A stretch of DNA of 56,891 bases from Candidatus Zambryskibacteria bacterium CG10_big_fil_rev_8_21_14_0_10_42_12 (GCA_002787695.1 PCXL01000026.1:1-56891); one strand, 5' to 3'; positions 1-6,511 are shown, numbered from the stretch's first letter. Notes: generated by a model not told the origin, from the letters alone. A program made the numbers and translations.

Positions 1-1
1 C

Positions 2-148
2 TCGGTCATGGCGCAGAACGGGTCAAACGTTGATTCTCGGTACAAAGCTCGCCACAAGGGCACACACGTGGCAACAATCGGGGCGTTTAATTGGGAGCCG
101 ATGTGGGCTGGAATGATCCCGATTTTTCTGATAAAATTACCGTTGTAA
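2..148 (+). CDS. possible 3' end of a truncated gene
   Basis: This frame is open from the window edge to a TAA at 146-148, giving at most 49 residues with an internal ATG at 8. Third codon positions are G/C-rich, like the accessory genes of this window and unlike its AT-rich housekeeping genes. No family is recognised. A second short frame (about 91-237) is also open and reads plausibly, so the real coding frame is uncertain and the stretch may be a gene remnant. Confidence 0.2.
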   Translation, partial: SVMAQNGSNVDSRYKARHKGTHVATIGAFNWEPMWAGMIPIFLIKLPL

Positions 149-287
149 AAGGCAGGTTCCATGTGTTTAGGCATAAAGCGTTGAAAAGTCCGGAATTATG
201 CCTGCCTCTGGGAGGACGACCGTTAAAAGGTCTTTAATCTCTCGGATATTTCGGAGAATTCCGTTCCAATTCAAATCGTTTAAGGGC

Positions 288-332
288 ACCAAAAGAAAAT
301 ATCGGATTTTATATCCGGTATTTTCTTTTGGT
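288..332. repeat. near-perfect inverted repeat (20-bp arms)
   Basis: The arms at 288-307 and 313-332 pair with a single mismatch around a 5-nt loop. They are mixed A/T and G/C with no U tract that would clearly make a terminator on either strand. Confidence 0.8.
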
Positions 333-348
333 CCACGGAATCGAAGCC

Positions 349-392
349 TTTTTGAGATATTTTGGAATTTCAATGAACAAAATATCCAAAAA
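349..392. repeat. inverted repeat (15-16 bp arms, 13-nt loop)
   Basis: The left arm at 349-364 and right arm at 378-392 are complementary except for one bulged base. The stem ends in T5/A5, so it could terminate transcription in either direction. Confidence 0.7.
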
Positions 393-474
393 CGGGTACT
401 GCTCCTGTAAGGAGAGATTCCTCAAAAAATGAGTCGGCCCGCCCGGATGAATCCTTTCGGACGGAGGTCGCGGA

Positions 475-500
475 AATTTTGTTTTGACGAAAACAAAATT
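475..500. repeat. 11-bp perfect hairpin with GACG loop
   Basis: The arms at 475-485 and 490-500 (AATTTTGTTTT and its complement) are separated by four bases. It lies just upstream of the promoter of the gene at 588 and may insulate it. Confidence 0.7.
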
Positions 501-530
501 ATCTGTGACCGATTCCTCGCGGAGAAAAAC

Positions 531-558
531 TTGCAAATTTAAATTTTTAAGCTACATT
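531..558 (+). promoter_or_regulatory. sigma70-type promoter for the gene at 588
   Basis: The -35 TTGCAA at 531-536 and -10 TACATT at 553-558 are 16 bp apart. The transcript would start near 565 and carry an AGGAGGA Shine-Dalgarno before the ATG at 588. Confidence 0.6.
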
Positions 559-587
559 AACATTGGATTGATATCCAGGAGGATAGG

Positions 588-1220
588 ATGCAACAGACAC
601 TATCAGAACTACTGTCTTTACGAGAGCAAATGGAACAGACGGCGCAACACATCGACGAAATCCGTCGCCAGCTCTCTGACGAACAGCAATCACTTCGGCA
701 GATTGTCGAGGAATACGGTGCAAGACGCATCAAGCTTCTCAAACAAGAACTCCATGCACATGAATTGACGTGGTGCACCTGCTGCCACACTGAAGTTCCC
801 GAGGCTTCGACCGAACTCTTGTTCATCGAACAGACAGAAGAATACACACATGGTTACGGGAACATGTTCTACGGTTTCCGTAGCTCGGCGAAACTCCATC
901 GCACCTGTCCCACTTGCCGTGAACTCGCCACCGACAAACATGGTCAGAAGGGTCCTTACGATTCGCGAGCAAAGGATCAGGCGAGCTTCCATGCGTTCCG
1001 TGTGGAAAAACACGAAGATGGCTACTACGCTCGCAAGTTCGGCAATTGGATCAAGCTTGACGACAAAAACTGCGGACAGGATGATCCGTCGAACCAACTG
1101 GTCGAGAAGCTCGCAGAAGAATGGGGTCTTCCGCCAAGAATCGAAGTCAAGCATGATTGGCCAACCAAACAGGAAATGCTCGTCATTCACGAGCGAGTTG
1201 CAATGGCTAAAGCAAGCTGA
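588..1220 (+). CDS. hypothetical protein with coiled coil and zinc-ribbon-like cysteines
   Basis: This is a 210-residue protein of unknown function. Residues 1-60 are heptad-like and rich in Q, E, L and R, predicting a coiled coil. They are followed by two Cys pairs, CTCC near residue 63 and CPTC near residue 107, which could bind one zinc ion. The rest is basic and charged. The ATG is fixed by a strong Shine-Dalgarno (AGGAGGA) about 7 nt upstream. The gene stands alone, with its own promoter and a GC-rich hairpin downstream, and its G/C content is well above the ruvX operon that follows. This pattern recurs in several orphan genes of the window and suggests an acquired or specially regulated class. 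Confidence 0.8.
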   Translation: MQQTLSELLSLREQMEQTAQHIDEIRRQLSDEQQSLRQIVEEYGARRIKLLKQELHAHELTWCTCCHTEVPEASTELLFIEQTEEYTHGYGNMFYGFRSSAKLHRTCPTCRELATDKHGQKGPYDSRAKDQASFHAFRVEKHEDGYYARKFGNWIKLDDKNCGQDDPSNQLVEKLAEEWGLPPRIEVKHDWPTKQEMLVIHERVAMAKAS

Positions 1221-1251
1221 TTGCGCTCTGTCACTGATCAAGAGCGAACCC

Positions 1252-1275
1252 GCCCGCGCCGTCCTCGGCGCGGGC
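1252..1275 (+). terminator. GC-rich hairpin after the gene at 588
   Basis: A perfect 9-bp stem (1252-1260 with 1267-1275) lies 31 nt after the stop codon. The following bases are AT-rich but not a clean T run, so termination is plausible, not certain. It may also insulate the convergent operon that ends at 1291. Confidence 0.55.
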
Positions 1276-1290
1276 ATAACATATCTAAAA

Positions 1291-1614
1291 TTATTTCAAC
1301 TTCGTCCCACTTGGCACTTCATTCGTCGGATTAAAAAGTGCAAACACCTCTCCATCCCCTGCTCCCAGTATCATTGCCTGACTTTCTAGTCCCATCATTT
1401 TTCTTGGCTCAAGATTTGTGACAAACGGAAATTGTTTACCAACAAGCGCTTCTGTACTTACTTTATTTTTAATACCACTTAACACTTGTCGCGGACTCTC
1501 CTCTCCAAAATCAACTTTTAGCTTCAAAAGTTTATCCGAACCCTCTATCTCTTCAGTAGAAATAATAGTTCCTACTTTCATTTCTATTTTATGAAAATCA
1601 TCAATCGTTGCCAT
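1291..1614 (-). CDS. tRNA-binding domain protein (MetG C-terminal/Trbp111-like)
   Basis: This 107-residue protein is a single EMAPII/Trbp111-type OB-fold domain, the same fold found at the C-terminus of many methionyl-tRNA synthetases. The typical opening (IEMKVGTI), the SDKLLKLKVDFG strand and the NLEPRKMMGLES segment are present. In other bacteria this domain binds the outside of the tRNA L-shape; here it is free-standing, so it may act in trans on MetRS or as a tRNA chaperone (inference). It overlaps the 3' end of ruvX by 14 nt, so the two are probably co-transcribed and translationally coupled. Confidence 0.88.
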   Translation of the reverse strand: MATIDDFHKIEMKVGTIISTEEIEGSDKLLKLKVDFGEESPRQVLSGIKNKVSTEALVGKQFPFVTNLEPRKMMGLESQAMILGAGDGEVFALFNPTNEVPSGTKLK

Positions 1615-1987
1615 GTTGTTTGTCTAAATATCTTTGTAAAATAATTGCTGCAGCAGACGCATCGGTAATATTTTTTATCCCAAACTGATGTGCGCTGTGA
1701 TTTGCCTCATGTGAAGAAAAACTTTCATCTTGCATTATGACATCAATTCCTTCTGCAATAAGTGCATCTCGAAAATGTATCACATCCTGTTGCCAAGTCT
1801 CTGGCACATTTTTAGGCATTCCAATTACAACTTTACTTATCTGCTCCTCTTCTGTCAGTTTCTTTACATAGAGTATAACCGTATCGTCTCTTTTATAAAC
1901 AGTTTTCGGGAACGCAACTTTCCCATCAATGTCTGAAACAGCAATGCCGATATTTTTTGTACCAAAATCTATACCTAAAACTTTCAT
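1601..1987 (-). CDS. ruvX: RuvX/YqgF-family RNase H-fold nuclease
   Basis: This 128-residue protein belongs to the YqgF family (putative Holliday junction resolvase, also linked to 16S rRNA 5' processing). It opens with KVLGIDFGTKNIGIAVSD, whose first Asp is the catalytic RNase H-fold residue, followed by VIGMPKN, a conserved Glu (QDESFSS) and a C-terminal DASAAAIIL helix bearing the last catalytic Asp. I chose the ATG at 1985-1987 because the ORF extension upstream is not conserved and a TATTAT -10 box sits exactly 6 nt before this ATG. It overlaps the downstream tRNA-binding gene. Confidence 0.92.
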   Translation of the reverse strand: MKVLGIDFGTKNIGIAVSDIDGKVAFPKTVYKRDDTVILYVKKLTEEEQISKVVIGMPKNVPETWQQDVIHFRDALIAEGIDVIMQDESFSSHEANHSAHQFGIKNITDASAAAIILQRYLDKQHGND

Positions 1988-1993
1988 ATATCT

Positions 1994-1999
1994 ATAATA
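1994..1999 (-). promoter_or_regulatory. -10 box of a probable leaderless ruvX promoter
   Basis: TATTAT on the minus strand is followed by 6 nt and then the ruvX ATG, so the transcript would begin at or next to the start codon. Confidence 0.55.
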
Positions 2000-2031
2000 C
2001 GTTATCGTTGCAACATATGCTTCGATTTCGT

Positions 2032-2277
2032 ATGATGAGCAAACCATATATGGAATTATCTGGCAATATCGGCATCATCTTACTCATTCTCGCGTGGACA
2101 CTTCCGTGGAAGGGTGTTGCGCTTTGGAAAGCTGCTAGATTGTCCCATAACAAATGGTTTATTGCGCTCCTTATCATCAATTCTTTGGCACTTTTGGAAA
2201 TATACTATATATTCTTTGTGGCTCGAGGATACAACGTAGAGGTAGAAGAAAAGAGCGAAGAAGACGAGGTTCATTAA
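2032..2277 (+). CDS. small membrane protein, DUF5652-like
   Basis: This 81-residue protein has two predicted transmembrane segments (about residues 12-30 and 42-60) separated by WKAARLSHNKWF, with an acidic C-terminal tail. The order of hydrophobic segment, PWKGVALW, then IALLIINSLALLEIYYIFF matches the small DUF5652 family common in Parcubacteria; the assignment is from memory of that pattern. The start is ambiguous between adjacent ATGs at 2032 and 2035. It is transcribed divergently from ruvX. Function unknown. Confidence 0.75.
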   Translation: MMSKPYMELSGNIGIILLILAWTLPWKGVALWKAARLSHNKWFIALLIINSLALLEIYYIFFVARGYNVEVEEKSEEDEVH

Positions 2278-2291
2278 TTTGGTAATAGCGC

Positions 2292-2378
2292 GGAGAGGTG
2301 GCAGAGTGGTTGAACGCACCGGTCTTGAAAACCGGAGTATCCGAAAGGGTACCGAGGGTTCGAATCCCTCCCTCTCCG
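2292..2378 (+). tRNA. tRNA-Ser (TGA)
   Basis: The seven-base acceptor stem GGAGAGG (2292-2298) pairs with CCTCTCC (2371-2377), with discriminator G at 2378. The anticodon loop is CTTGAAA (anticodon TGA), there is a long variable arm typical of class II tRNAs, and the T-arm is GAGGG TTCGAAT CCCTC. No full CCA is encoded; the next bases are CA. Confidence 0.97.
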
Positions 2379-2432
2379 CAGTGTTACGAAATTGTATATA
2401 ATTTCCCTTATACTGATTTGTTTTTACGGATA

Positions 2433-2461
2433 TTGACACATATGTAATAATAATTCATACT
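2433..2461 (+). promoter_or_regulatory. sigma70-type promoter for the gene at 2500
   Basis: A consensus -35 TTGACA (2433-2438) and -10 CATACT (2456-2461) are 17 bp apart. The transcript would have a leader of about 30 nt containing an AGGAGG site. Confidence 0.7.
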
Positions 2462-2499
2462 GGGTCACGGAAACTTTCCGTAATCGCAGGAGGTCAACG

Positions 2500-3237
2500 G
2501 TGCAACGAACAATGGTGCCCCATTCTCAACTTGAGGACGAGATCCGTACATTCATTAGAGACGGGACCCCTCCAAAAAGTCTCCGGGCTGGTAGTGGCCA
2601 CTTCTTGTGGCAATTGCATAGTTGCTGGAGCAACAAAGCCAGAAAAAGGGGCGAGATGGGTCATACCCTGAAAAATCTGGCTAGTTGGATTCAGCAAACC
2701 CGTATAGACGGAATAACATCAATTACAGGCCTTCAGCACAAACTGAAGGGTCGTGCGTCGGTGAGTGCAGCAGAAGTCAAAGTGCTAATTACCATCTTTC
2801 TCCTCTTCTGGGACACCGATGGTAAGGAGCATAAGAGATTCGGGAGACTCACGCGAACGAACATCATGGAAAAGGCTGCAACACTTACTGAGTGTGTTCT
2901 CGGTGACAAGGAGGTGGCGACGATCTCAAACGATGTCCGAGTTAAGAGTAGTCGTGACGCAGCAATTTACCGTCTTGATGTCGGGGACTCCGGCTTCCGG
3001 CTAGAGACAATTCTTGCACACATTAGCAGTCGACGACCGATCGTACTATCGCTCACTGACTTACACCAGGTTCTAAAGGACAAGGTTGAAATAGTACCCT
3101 TAGCTATTCAACCTCTTCCTCGGAACCACGGAATATCTTCATCGGAAGTAGCGATACATGCGGTTTTGTCGCCCCTCGACGAAGACTCAACTGAGGTGTT
3201 CATCCTTCTGCCAACCCCCGACCCGAGCAAGTCATAA
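2500..3237 (+). CDS. hypothetical protein (SD-led orphan gene)
   Basis: This 245-residue protein matches no family I can name. It has no signal peptide, no clear membrane segment and no zinc motif. The N-terminal half is basic and helical; the C-terminal half has alternating hydrophobic strands and ends with a proline-rich tail. The GTG start at 2500 is chosen because a perfect AGGAGG (2488-2493) lies 6 nt upstream, a better context than the ATG four codons in. The gene is solitary, with its own promoter and GC-richer composition than its neighbours. Confidence 0.75.
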   Translation: MQRTMVPHSQLEDEIRTFIRDGTPPKSLRAGSGHFLWQLHSCWSNKARKRGEMGHTLKNLASWIQQTRIDGITSITGLQHKLKGRASVSAAEVKVLITIFLLFWDTDGKEHKRFGRLTRTNIMEKAATLTECVLGDKEVATISNDVRVKSSRDAAIYRLDVGDSGFRLETILAHISSRRPIVLSLTDLHQVLKDKVEIVPLAIQPLPRNHGISSSEVAIHAVLSPLDEDSTEVFILLPTPDPSKS

Positions 3238-3333
3238 AACTGCTCGTTTTTCTTTTCCAAAAAACAAAGAGTGACAATCATCCTGTTCATAAAACAGTTG
3301 GCGATGCGGGCTCAACCGTATACAATATGCAAC

Positions 3334-3660
3334 ATGGAACATCATTCGCACGACTCTCATAAAAAAGTTGTTTTTGAGACAGACAACATGCACCATGTTG
3401 ATCGCAAAGCTCCTCATTACGGGCACCATCATCATTACTCATCTAAAATCGCTCACTTTATTGCCACTCATTCTGGCGGTCTTATCAAGACAAACACACA
3501 AGCATCCTATGTGATGTTTGGTATTGCAGTTTTATTTTTTGTGCTTTCATTCTTCTTTTTCTTTGCTGAATCAAGCACAACACAAGAACCGACAACACTG
3601 AAAGTGCCCCCGGGAAAAGAAATTGTCAGACCATATAATGCACCGCCTTATGTTCGCTAA
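3334..3660 (+). CDS. histidine-rich single-pass membrane protein
   Basis: This 108-residue protein begins with a His-rich cytoplasmic-looking segment (MEHHSHDSHKK, then HYGHHHHYSSK) and has one strong transmembrane helix at about residues 60-80 (a run of V, L and F) and a short Pro-rich outer tail. The histidine clusters could bind metal, but nothing shows this directly. The start at 3334 is one of three possible ATGs. Its end overlaps the start of the pseudopilin gene, so the two may be co-expressed. Function unknown. Confidence 0.65.
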   Translation: MEHHSHDSHKKVVFETDNMHHVDRKAPHYGHHHHYSSKIAHFIATHSGGLIKTNTQASYVMFGIAVLFFVLSFFFFFAESSTTQEPTTLKVPPGKEIVRPYNAPPYVR

Positions 3661-4153
3661 GTATTTATCTACGTCCACAGAAAGAAAAGGTTTTACCCTG
3701 ATCGAATTACTGGTTGTTGTATCAATCATTAGTCTACTTTCAAGTTTTGTTCTCTTTAGTGTAAACCAAGCAAATGCACGCAGTCGCGAAGCCGTACGCA
3801 AATCAGATCTCCATCAACTACAAAGTGCTTTGGAAAACTATTACGTAGACTACAATGCATATCCAAACACAGGTAATGAATGGTGGGGTATTTCAGTCAA
3901 TGGTGGCGGTAGAGAGGAATACATCCCAGGACTTGCACCTAGATATATTAGCGAACTACCTCTTGATCCATCACGAGCAACAAGCGGGTGGTCTGGCTAT
4001 CTCTACAGATCAGACGGACGAAACTTTAAACTTATCTCTCACACTATTGGACCAGAAGACTTCCCTACGCCCGGCCAAGCATTTCACGATCCGATCAGGC
4101 CAACAACAGCAATTATGGTGTGCAGCGACGAACCAGCATGTAGCACGTGGTAG
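3650..4153 (+). CDS. type IV pilin/type II pseudopilin
   Basis: This 167-residue protein has a class III signal: a short basic leader, then GFTLIELLVVVSIISLLSSFVLFSV, the prepilin peptidase site and the hydrophobic assembly helix with the conserved Glu at mature position 5. After it come a helical stalk and a segment with periodic Tyr/Trp and LPLDPS, typical of GspG/PilE-like globular domains. A pilus ATPase (PilB-like) is encoded at 18339. I chose ATG 3650, giving a short basic leader; ATG 3638 is also possible. The start overlaps the previous gene by 11 nt. Confidence 0.88.
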   Translation: MFAKYLSTSTERKGFTLIELLVVVSIISLLSSFVLFSVNQANARSREAVRKSDLHQLQSALENYYVDYNAYPNTGNEWWGISVNGGGREEYIPGLAPRYISELPLDPSRATSGWSGYLYRSDGRNFKLISHTIGPEDFPTPGQAFHDPIRPTTAIMVCSDEPACSTW

Positions 4154-4182
4154 TTGACTAAATAAAAATACTGTGATATAAA
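4154..4182 (+). promoter_or_regulatory. sigma70-type promoter for the gene at 4231
   Basis: TTGACT (4154-4159) and TATAAA (4177-4182) are 17 bp apart. Transcription would start near 4189, inside the hairpin that terminates the upstream pilin transcript. Confidence 0.65.
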
Positions 4183-4183
4183 C

Positions 4184-4208
4184 AAAAAAGAGCCTCGCGC
4201 TCTTTTTT
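4184..4208 (+). terminator. rho-independent terminator after the pseudopilin gene
   Basis: Ten-base arms 4184-4193 and 4199-4208 (A6GAGC with its complement) surround a CTCGC loop, and the 3' arm ends in T6. A transcript started at the promoter just upstream would lack most of the 5' arm and so escape this terminator. Confidence 0.8.
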
Positions 4209-4230
4209 GTTTTCGCATGAGGAGAAATAG

Positions 4231-4716
4231 ATGAGGAACCTGATCCTTGCGCTCATCTGCGCAATGCTCCCTGCCGCTTTGATGGCACAAGAGATATCTG
4301 GCACCGAGCGCTCTTCCCTGCTCGCCGCCAGTGTGGCGGTGCAGTGGAAGTTCGATGCTCCCGAGAGCGTCACGCTACTTGTTCCGTCCGAGGGTATCAC
4401 CTCGGAACAGATAGTTCACGTGACGCTCAAAAACATCGTGCTCGATTCGACCCACCACCAGTTGGTCGTCGAGCTCTACACACCTGAGCAAAGTCCTCGG
4501 GTGTCATGGGAAATCGCGGCCCCGATCCGAGCAACCGGCTATGTCAGGGGTCAAGTCGGCAACGTCTGGGTTTCGATCGCGTCATGCGAGCCCGACGTGT
4601 CGTCGTGCTCATTCGACATCGTGTTCACACACGTCGAAGGTGGTACTCCCGGTGAATTCGTCACTCTACCCCTAGGGTGGCGAGTGAAACAGGATGCCAT
4701 TACCGGCGGACTGTAG
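4231..4716 (+). CDS. hypothetical secreted protein
   Basis: This 161-residue protein has a Sec signal peptide (RNLILALICAMLPAALMAQ, probable cleavage after the final Ala-Gln region). The mature part is rich in beta strands with two close Cys residues (ASCEPDVSSCS) that could form a disulfide outside the cell. No family is recognised. A GAGGAG Shine-Dalgarno lies 7 nt before the ATG. It is a lone gene with its own promoter and a perfect GC-rich terminator, and is markedly more GC-rich than the following membrane genes. Confidence 0.8.
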   Translation: MRNLILALICAMLPAALMAQEISGTERSSLLAASVAVQWKFDAPESVTLLVPSEGITSEQIVHVTLKNIVLDSTHHQLVVELYTPEQSPRVSWEIAAPIRATGYVRGQVGNVWVSIASCEPDVSSCSFDIVFTHVEGGTPGEFVTLPLGWRVKQDAITGGL

Positions 4717-4725
4717 GGCATTGGG

Positions 4726-4762
4726 GGCTGGGCGCGCATACGCGCCCAGCCCTTTCTGATTT
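4726..4762 (+). terminator. strong hairpin terminator
   Basis: A perfect 11-bp stem (4726-4736 with 4741-4751) has a CATA loop and is followed by a T-rich stretch, 9 nt after the stop codon. Confidence 0.85.
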
Positions 4763-4793
4763 CTCTACTACATTTCCTTGGTATACTTTATGT

Positions 4794-5165
4794 ATGGATT
4801 TGCAAGCACTTTTTTCTTGGCAAGATAATACTTTTTTTGATCTTTGGTCTATCGTTCACATCTTATGGGGAGCTGTCATGGGTGGTGTAGCTCTTCACGC
4901 ACTGAGTAAAACATACTCATATAAAAATTTATTCATCACCGCCTTTATTTTAATCATACTGTGGGAATACGGAGAATATTTAGTAGGTATTATAGAAACA
5001 TGGGGCAACATATTAACTGATGTGATATTAGGAATTGGCGGCTATTACCTTGGATATACATTACCTAATAAACTCAAGACGCCTGATTATACAATTTTAA
5101 TCCCCGTCTTTGTGGTCGCATTTACACTCACATATATCGGCTGGATTAACTATCTCGCTCAATAA
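4794..5165 (+). CDS. polytopic membrane protein, four helices
   Basis: This 123-residue protein has four predicted transmembrane helices. The motifs WEYGEYLVGIIETWGNILTD and VILGIGGYYLGYT resemble the conserved core of small VanZ/DUF2238-like integral membrane families (a Trp-Glu pair followed by a conserved Asp and glycines), but the match is only suggestive. The ATG at 4794 is selected because a TATACT -10 box lies exactly 6 nt upstream, implying a leaderless mRNA. The longer upstream frame overlaps a terminator. Function unknown. Confidence 0.75.
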   Translation: MDLQALFSWQDNTFFDLWSIVHILWGAVMGGVALHALSKTYSYKNLFITAFILIILWEYGEYLVGIIETWGNILTDVILGIGGYYLGYTLPNKLKTPDYTILIPVFVVAFTLTYIGWINYLAQ

Positions 5166-5183
5166 GTTTGCTATCATTACAAT

Positions 5184-5642
5184 ATGAATTTTTCTTGGGA
5201 AGCACCAGAACGAATTTTTATTCCAAAAAAACCAGATTGGTTTGTAACCATATGGATTATTGCCGTTACCATCATCGTGCTTGCAGTTATTTTTAACAAC
5301 CTTATTTTTGCAGCACTCGTATTTGTAGCAACCCTTGCGCTCACTCTTAATGCAAAAAATGAGCCAAAAATGGTTGAAGTTCAGATTACTGAACGAGGAG
5401 TGCGCAAAGATGATTTGTTTTATCCATGGAGCTCTTTCATTTCATTTTGGATTGAGGAAGACGACATTATTCCCAAACTGCTTCTCGAATCCAATCGACG
5501 CTTTCTCCCCCACACAGTCTTACTCATAGATGAACATGTAATAGACATGGAAGAACTTCGACAAGCAGTCTCCACAAAACTAGAAGAGTTCGAGCAACAC
5601 GAACCGGTACTTGAACGAATTTTTGAAAGACTTGGATTTTAA
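5184..5642 (+). CDS. conserved membrane-anchored protein with cytoplasmic domain
   Basis: This 152-residue protein has two adjacent transmembrane helices (about residues 22-38 and 40-56) after a short N-terminus containing PKKPDWF. It then has a soluble domain with strand-rich VEVQITERGVRKDDLFYPWSSFISFWIEED, a PH-like pattern seen in CPR proteins of the DUF5673 type (tentative). The C-terminus is helical and charged. A TATCAT -10 box 6 nt before the ATG suggests leaderless transcription. Function unknown. Confidence 0.75.
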   Translation: MNFSWEAPERIFIPKKPDWFVTIWIIAVTIIVLAVIFNNLIFAALVFVATLALTLNAKNEPKMVEVQITERGVRKDDLFYPWSSFISFWIEEDDIIPKLLLESNRRFLPHTVLLIDEHVIDMEELRQAVSTKLEEFEQHEPVLERIFERLGF

Positions 5643-5646
5643 CTCA

Positions 5647-5718
5647 TCCTCCCGCCAGGAATCGAACCTGGATCACCAGTTCCGCAAACTAGCATTCTAT
5701 CCATTAAACTACGGGAGG
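5647..5718 (-). tRNA. tRNA-Arg (GCG)
   Basis: On the minus strand the acceptor CCTCCCG pairs with CGGGAGG, with discriminator A; the T-arm is CCAGG TTCGATT CCTGG. The anticodon stem CTAGT/ACTGG (one G-T pair) encloses the seven-base loop TTGCGGA, giving anticodon GCG, which reads CGC and CGT codons. No CCA is encoded. Most bacteria use ACG (inosine) here, so a G34 arginine tRNA is noteworthy. Confidence 0.9.
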
Positions 5719-5782
5719 TTCTCGAACAAGAGCTAGCGTATCAGAAAAAACTATTTTATAAAAGTGGCATAGCTACACTTAC

Positions 5783-5810
5783 TTGATTATTTTTATTTAT
5801 TTGTTATAAT
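5783..5810 (+). promoter_or_regulatory. sigma70-type promoter
   Basis: TTGATT (5783-5788) and TATAAT (5805-5810) are 16 bp apart. The transcript would begin near 5817 and include a GC-rich leader of about 130 nt before the gene at 5951. Confidence 0.65.
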
Positions 5811-5897
5811 ACGGCCAGCCAAGTTCTCCACAGATGCATTAGAAAACGCTCCTGGGCGTGCGGGCTACTCGTATACCCCTCACTCTCGGGAGCGAGG

Positions 5898-5954
5898 ATG
5901 GCAGGTCGTCACTGCCCCTGGTCGAATCCCGCTCCTATAATTTTCATACCATGA
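5898..5954 (+). CDS. 18-residue leader peptide overlapping the next gene (ATGA)
   Basis: The ATG at 5898 is preceded by GGAG at a good distance and opens an 18-codon frame (MAGRHCPWSNPAPIIFIP) whose TGA overlaps the ATG of the next gene as ATGA. The downstream gene itself has no Shine-Dalgarno, so it could depend on translation of this leader. The leader sits in a structured GC-rich region that includes a 5-bp stem with a 7-nt loop (about 5900-5917). It is inferred from layout only. Confidence 0.4.
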   Translation: MAGRHCPWSNPAPIIFIP

Positions 5955-6139
5955 AGATTAATAGAGCAATCGGACTTGGGCTGATGATCATCATCCTGAA
6001 GTTTCTGATGCAAGAAAGTTTTATCGCCGGCCAAGACGCACTCGAAGCTCTGTTTGGTGCTGCCGAGACATCGTTTTCTCACATTGAGAATACTGCCTCG
6101 GTTACCAACATGAATGCTCGTGCTCTTATCCCGCGATAA
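5951..6139 (+). CDS. small single-pass membrane protein
   Basis: This 62-residue protein has a basic start (MKINR) and a hydrophobic helix at about residues 5-20, then a helical outer segment. It has no recognised family. The frame is open further upstream (GTG at 5858), but that part runs through the structured leader. The ATG at 5951 has no Shine-Dalgarno; it is either translationally coupled to the leader peptide at 5898 or started from a second TATAAT at 5936-5941. A clear terminator follows the stop. Confidence 0.55.
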   Translation: MKINRAIGLGLMIIILKFLMQESFIAGQDALEALFGAAETSFSHIENTASVTNMNARALIPR

Positions 6140-6147
6140 CTAAAGAT

Positions 6148-6187
6148 AGCCCAGAAGTACTCACTTCTCGGGCTGTTTTTGTTTCTT
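6148..6187 (+). terminator. rho-independent terminator after the gene at 5951
   Basis: The stem AGCCC-GAAGT pairs with ACTTC-GGGCT (6148-6174) and is followed by GTTTTTGTTT. The T-rich tail is itself half of a palindrome shared with the opposing rpsT terminator. Confidence 0.8.
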
Positions 6188-6189
6188 AA

Positions 6190-6216
6190 AGAAACAAAAA
6201 CAGCCCCTTTCGGGGC
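6190..6216 (-). terminator. rho-independent terminator for rpsT
   Basis: On the minus strand the stem GCCCC/GGGGC (6203-6216) has a GAAA tetraloop and is followed by TGTTTTTGTTTC. It faces the plus-strand terminator, so the two form a back-to-back pair. Confidence 0.8.
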
Positions 6217-6247
6217 GATTTTATTTTGTCAGTGATTTTGCGAGACC

Positions 6248-6511
6248 CTAATTCGCTTTAGCAAGTGAACGGGCTAAGCGAGATTTTTTGCGAGTAGCAG
6301 TGTTTTTCTTAATAACTCCTCGCTTTGCCGCCTTATCGATTGCCTGCTGGGCTTTTGGAAGAAGCTTTGCTGCTTCATCCTTCTTCCCTTCTTTCACAAG
6401 CTTTTCCATATCCTTCACCACGTCTTTCATGACAGTTTTGCGGCGAATGTTGAAAACTCGCTTTGTTTTTGATCCTCGAAGGGCTTTTTTTGCTGATTTT
6501 GTAATTGGCAT
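6248..6511 (-). CDS. rpsT: 30S ribosomal protein S20
   Basis: This 87-residue, strongly basic helical protein opens with MPITKSAKKALRGSKTKRVFNIRRK, the hallmark of S20, and ends with ...KKNTATRKKSRLARSLAKAN. It binds 16S rRNA early in 30S assembly. The length is that of the family. It is monocistronic with its own terminator. Confidence 0.96.
   Translation of the reverse strand: MPITKSAKKALRGSKTKRVFNIRRKTVMKDVVKDMEKLVKEGKKDEAAKLLPKAQQAIDKAAKRGVIKKNTATRKKSRLARSLAKAN

Larger units (their letters stand above)
149..530. other. non-coding stretch with an array of hairpins
   Basis: No convincing gene was found; the short frames here have no start signals or recognisable product. The stretch contains several inverted repeats: a small stem at about 218-232, a 20-bp arm pair at 288-332, a 15-16 bp arm pair at 349-392 and an 11-bp stem at 475-500. 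Such density suggests structured RNA or accumulated palindromic elements. The function is unknown. Confidence 0.5.

Noticed and set aside
167-536. Short minus- and plus-strand frames in the first 0.5 kb
   Set aside because: They consist largely of the inverted-repeat arms read as codons, and overlapping frames on both strands are equally open.
690-1277. 195-codon minus-strand frame opposite the gene at 588
   Set aside because: It is a shadow of the GC-rich codon pattern of the plus-strand gene; the plus strand has the promoter and AGGAGG site.
5891-5945. Possible tRNA-like fold in the leader at 5891-5945 (7-nt loop on a 5-bp stem, GGAGCG/CGCTCC ends)
   Set aside because: There is no D-arm or proper T-stem; it is better seen as part of a structured leader with a short peptide ORF.
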